From Proteles cristata cristata (taxonomy: Eukaryota; Chordata; Mammalia; Carnivora; Hyaenidae), in NCBI GenBank assembly GCA_017311185.1, contig JAESUZ010005539.1, positions 744,001 through 808,000 of the forward strand: 64,000 nucleotides of DNA, given 5' to 3'. Under the pieces are notes generated by a model. That model was not told the origin of the DNA. It saw nothing but the letters and a program-made list of their open reading frames with translations, and did not search any database. This document shows, piece after piece, positions 63,196 through 64,000 of the stretch; position 1 is the stretch's first letter; each line of letters starts with the position of its first letter. A program made the position numbers and the translations under genes.

Positions 63196-64000
63196 CCTCA
63201 CCATCCTAACCGTATCCAGGGCATTGCTCGGGCTTCGTTCTTACTTGTAGCCTTTCAGTGGCCCCGAAGGATTTGGGGTGCCCCAAGCTTTCCCTAAACC
63301 CTCTACCTTTCCCAAAGGGATCCTAACGTGCAGGGTTCTTGGTCCGGGTGCGGGTATGGAAGGCCCAGGCCATGCTTGTCAGATCACGCAGACCCTGACA
63401 GTCCTGAGAACGCCCATCGGCCACAGAACTGGGGTCCCTGGGCGGTGGTGGTGGTGGGGGGGTGCCTGTCCACCGGCCGTGCCTTAGAAGGATTTGGTGG
63501 GGGGATAGTTTGGATTTCCCGGCCTGCCGTGAAGCTCTGACATGACCCAGCTGGTCGTCAGGCCAACTTCAAGATAAGGCAAGTTAATCTTGGTTCCCCT
63601 CCAAGGACGTTGGGTCCTGACGTGCAAAACAGAATCCTCTTGAAGTTCACTTCAGAAGGGACTCCTGAGGCAGTATGCTGGAGCTACACTGTGTTTCCGC
63701 AGTGACGTTGCTGGGCCCACCTCCCCTGGGTTGTGACAGGGCACTGGGGACAGCAGAGCACACTCCCTTACCCCCCGCCCCCCCGGCCACCCCCCCCAGG
63801 GCAGGGCTGGTGTGCAGGCATGGTTGCTGAAGCAGGCCGCAACTGTCTGCAAGGCTGTGCTGAGTCCTTGGCCTCAGAGCCCACAGAACCGAGGCACTTT
63901 GGACTCTTTCTCAGGGCTGGAGGTGCGGGCAGAGAGTGGGAAGGGCTGACGTTCCCACACGTCTCCTGCCATCTGACATCGGATGAGTCAGGCCAGGCCA
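63196..64000. other. Unique noncoding stretch to window end
   Basis: G-rich run GGTGGTGGTGGTGGGGGGG at 63444-63462. C-rich run at 63771-63797 (C6 G C7 GGCCA C8), a quadruplex candidate on the minus strand. No gene. Confidence 0.5.

Overview
This is nuclear DNA from a carnivore, most likely a felid (cat family). The strongest clue is about 27 copies of a tRNA-derived SINE whose plus-strand head reads roughly GGCGCCTGGGTGGCTCAGTC and whose body reads GGGCTCTGTGCTGACAGCTC. That is the cat-lineage form of the carnivore SINEC/CAN-SINE family, not the dog form. Several copies still have perfect target-site duplications. Around them lie mammal-wide fossils: MIR, L2, old LINE-1, MER5A, hAT-type DNA transposons and a MaLR LTR relic.

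I find no protein-coding gene, exon, tRNA, rRNA or other RNA gene that the sequence supports. The longest open frames either run through SINE, MIR or L2 sequence or lack an ATG. The window is best read as intergenic or deep intronic DNA.

Layout. From 1 to about 9.6 kb there is one SINE, several MIRs and a MER5A. Here lie repeat-free, AT-core blocks at 4370-5110, 5165-5450, 6960-7600 and 8030-8340 that look like conserved noncoding elements (candidate enhancers). From 9.6 to 31 kb there are few SINEs and more enhancer-like blocks (13.43-14.47, 16.50-17.30, 22.63-23.85, 24.79-26.64 and 28.97-29.76 kb), with L2 and MIR fossils and a 230-base polypyrimidine tract at 26.9 kb. From 31.4 to 36.8 kb is a dense pile of LINE-1 fragments cut by SINEs. 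From 37 to 46 kb is mostly unique sequence with MIRs and two SINE-into-SINE nests. From 46 to 64 kb there are three LINE-1 areas, long L2 copies at 54.7-55.3 and 59.15-60.2 kb, a MaLR relic, and two more enhancer-like blocks (51.56-52.50 and 57.37-58.11 kb).

If the window has a function, it is probably regulatory: spaced, repeat-depleted blocks rich in TAAT, octamer and palindromic sites, as is typical of gene deserts around developmental transcription-factor genes. I cannot name the neighbouring gene. I did not find a new enzymatic or defence system. The most useful leads are the enhancer-like blocks, with their exact palindromes, and a young SINE subfamily.
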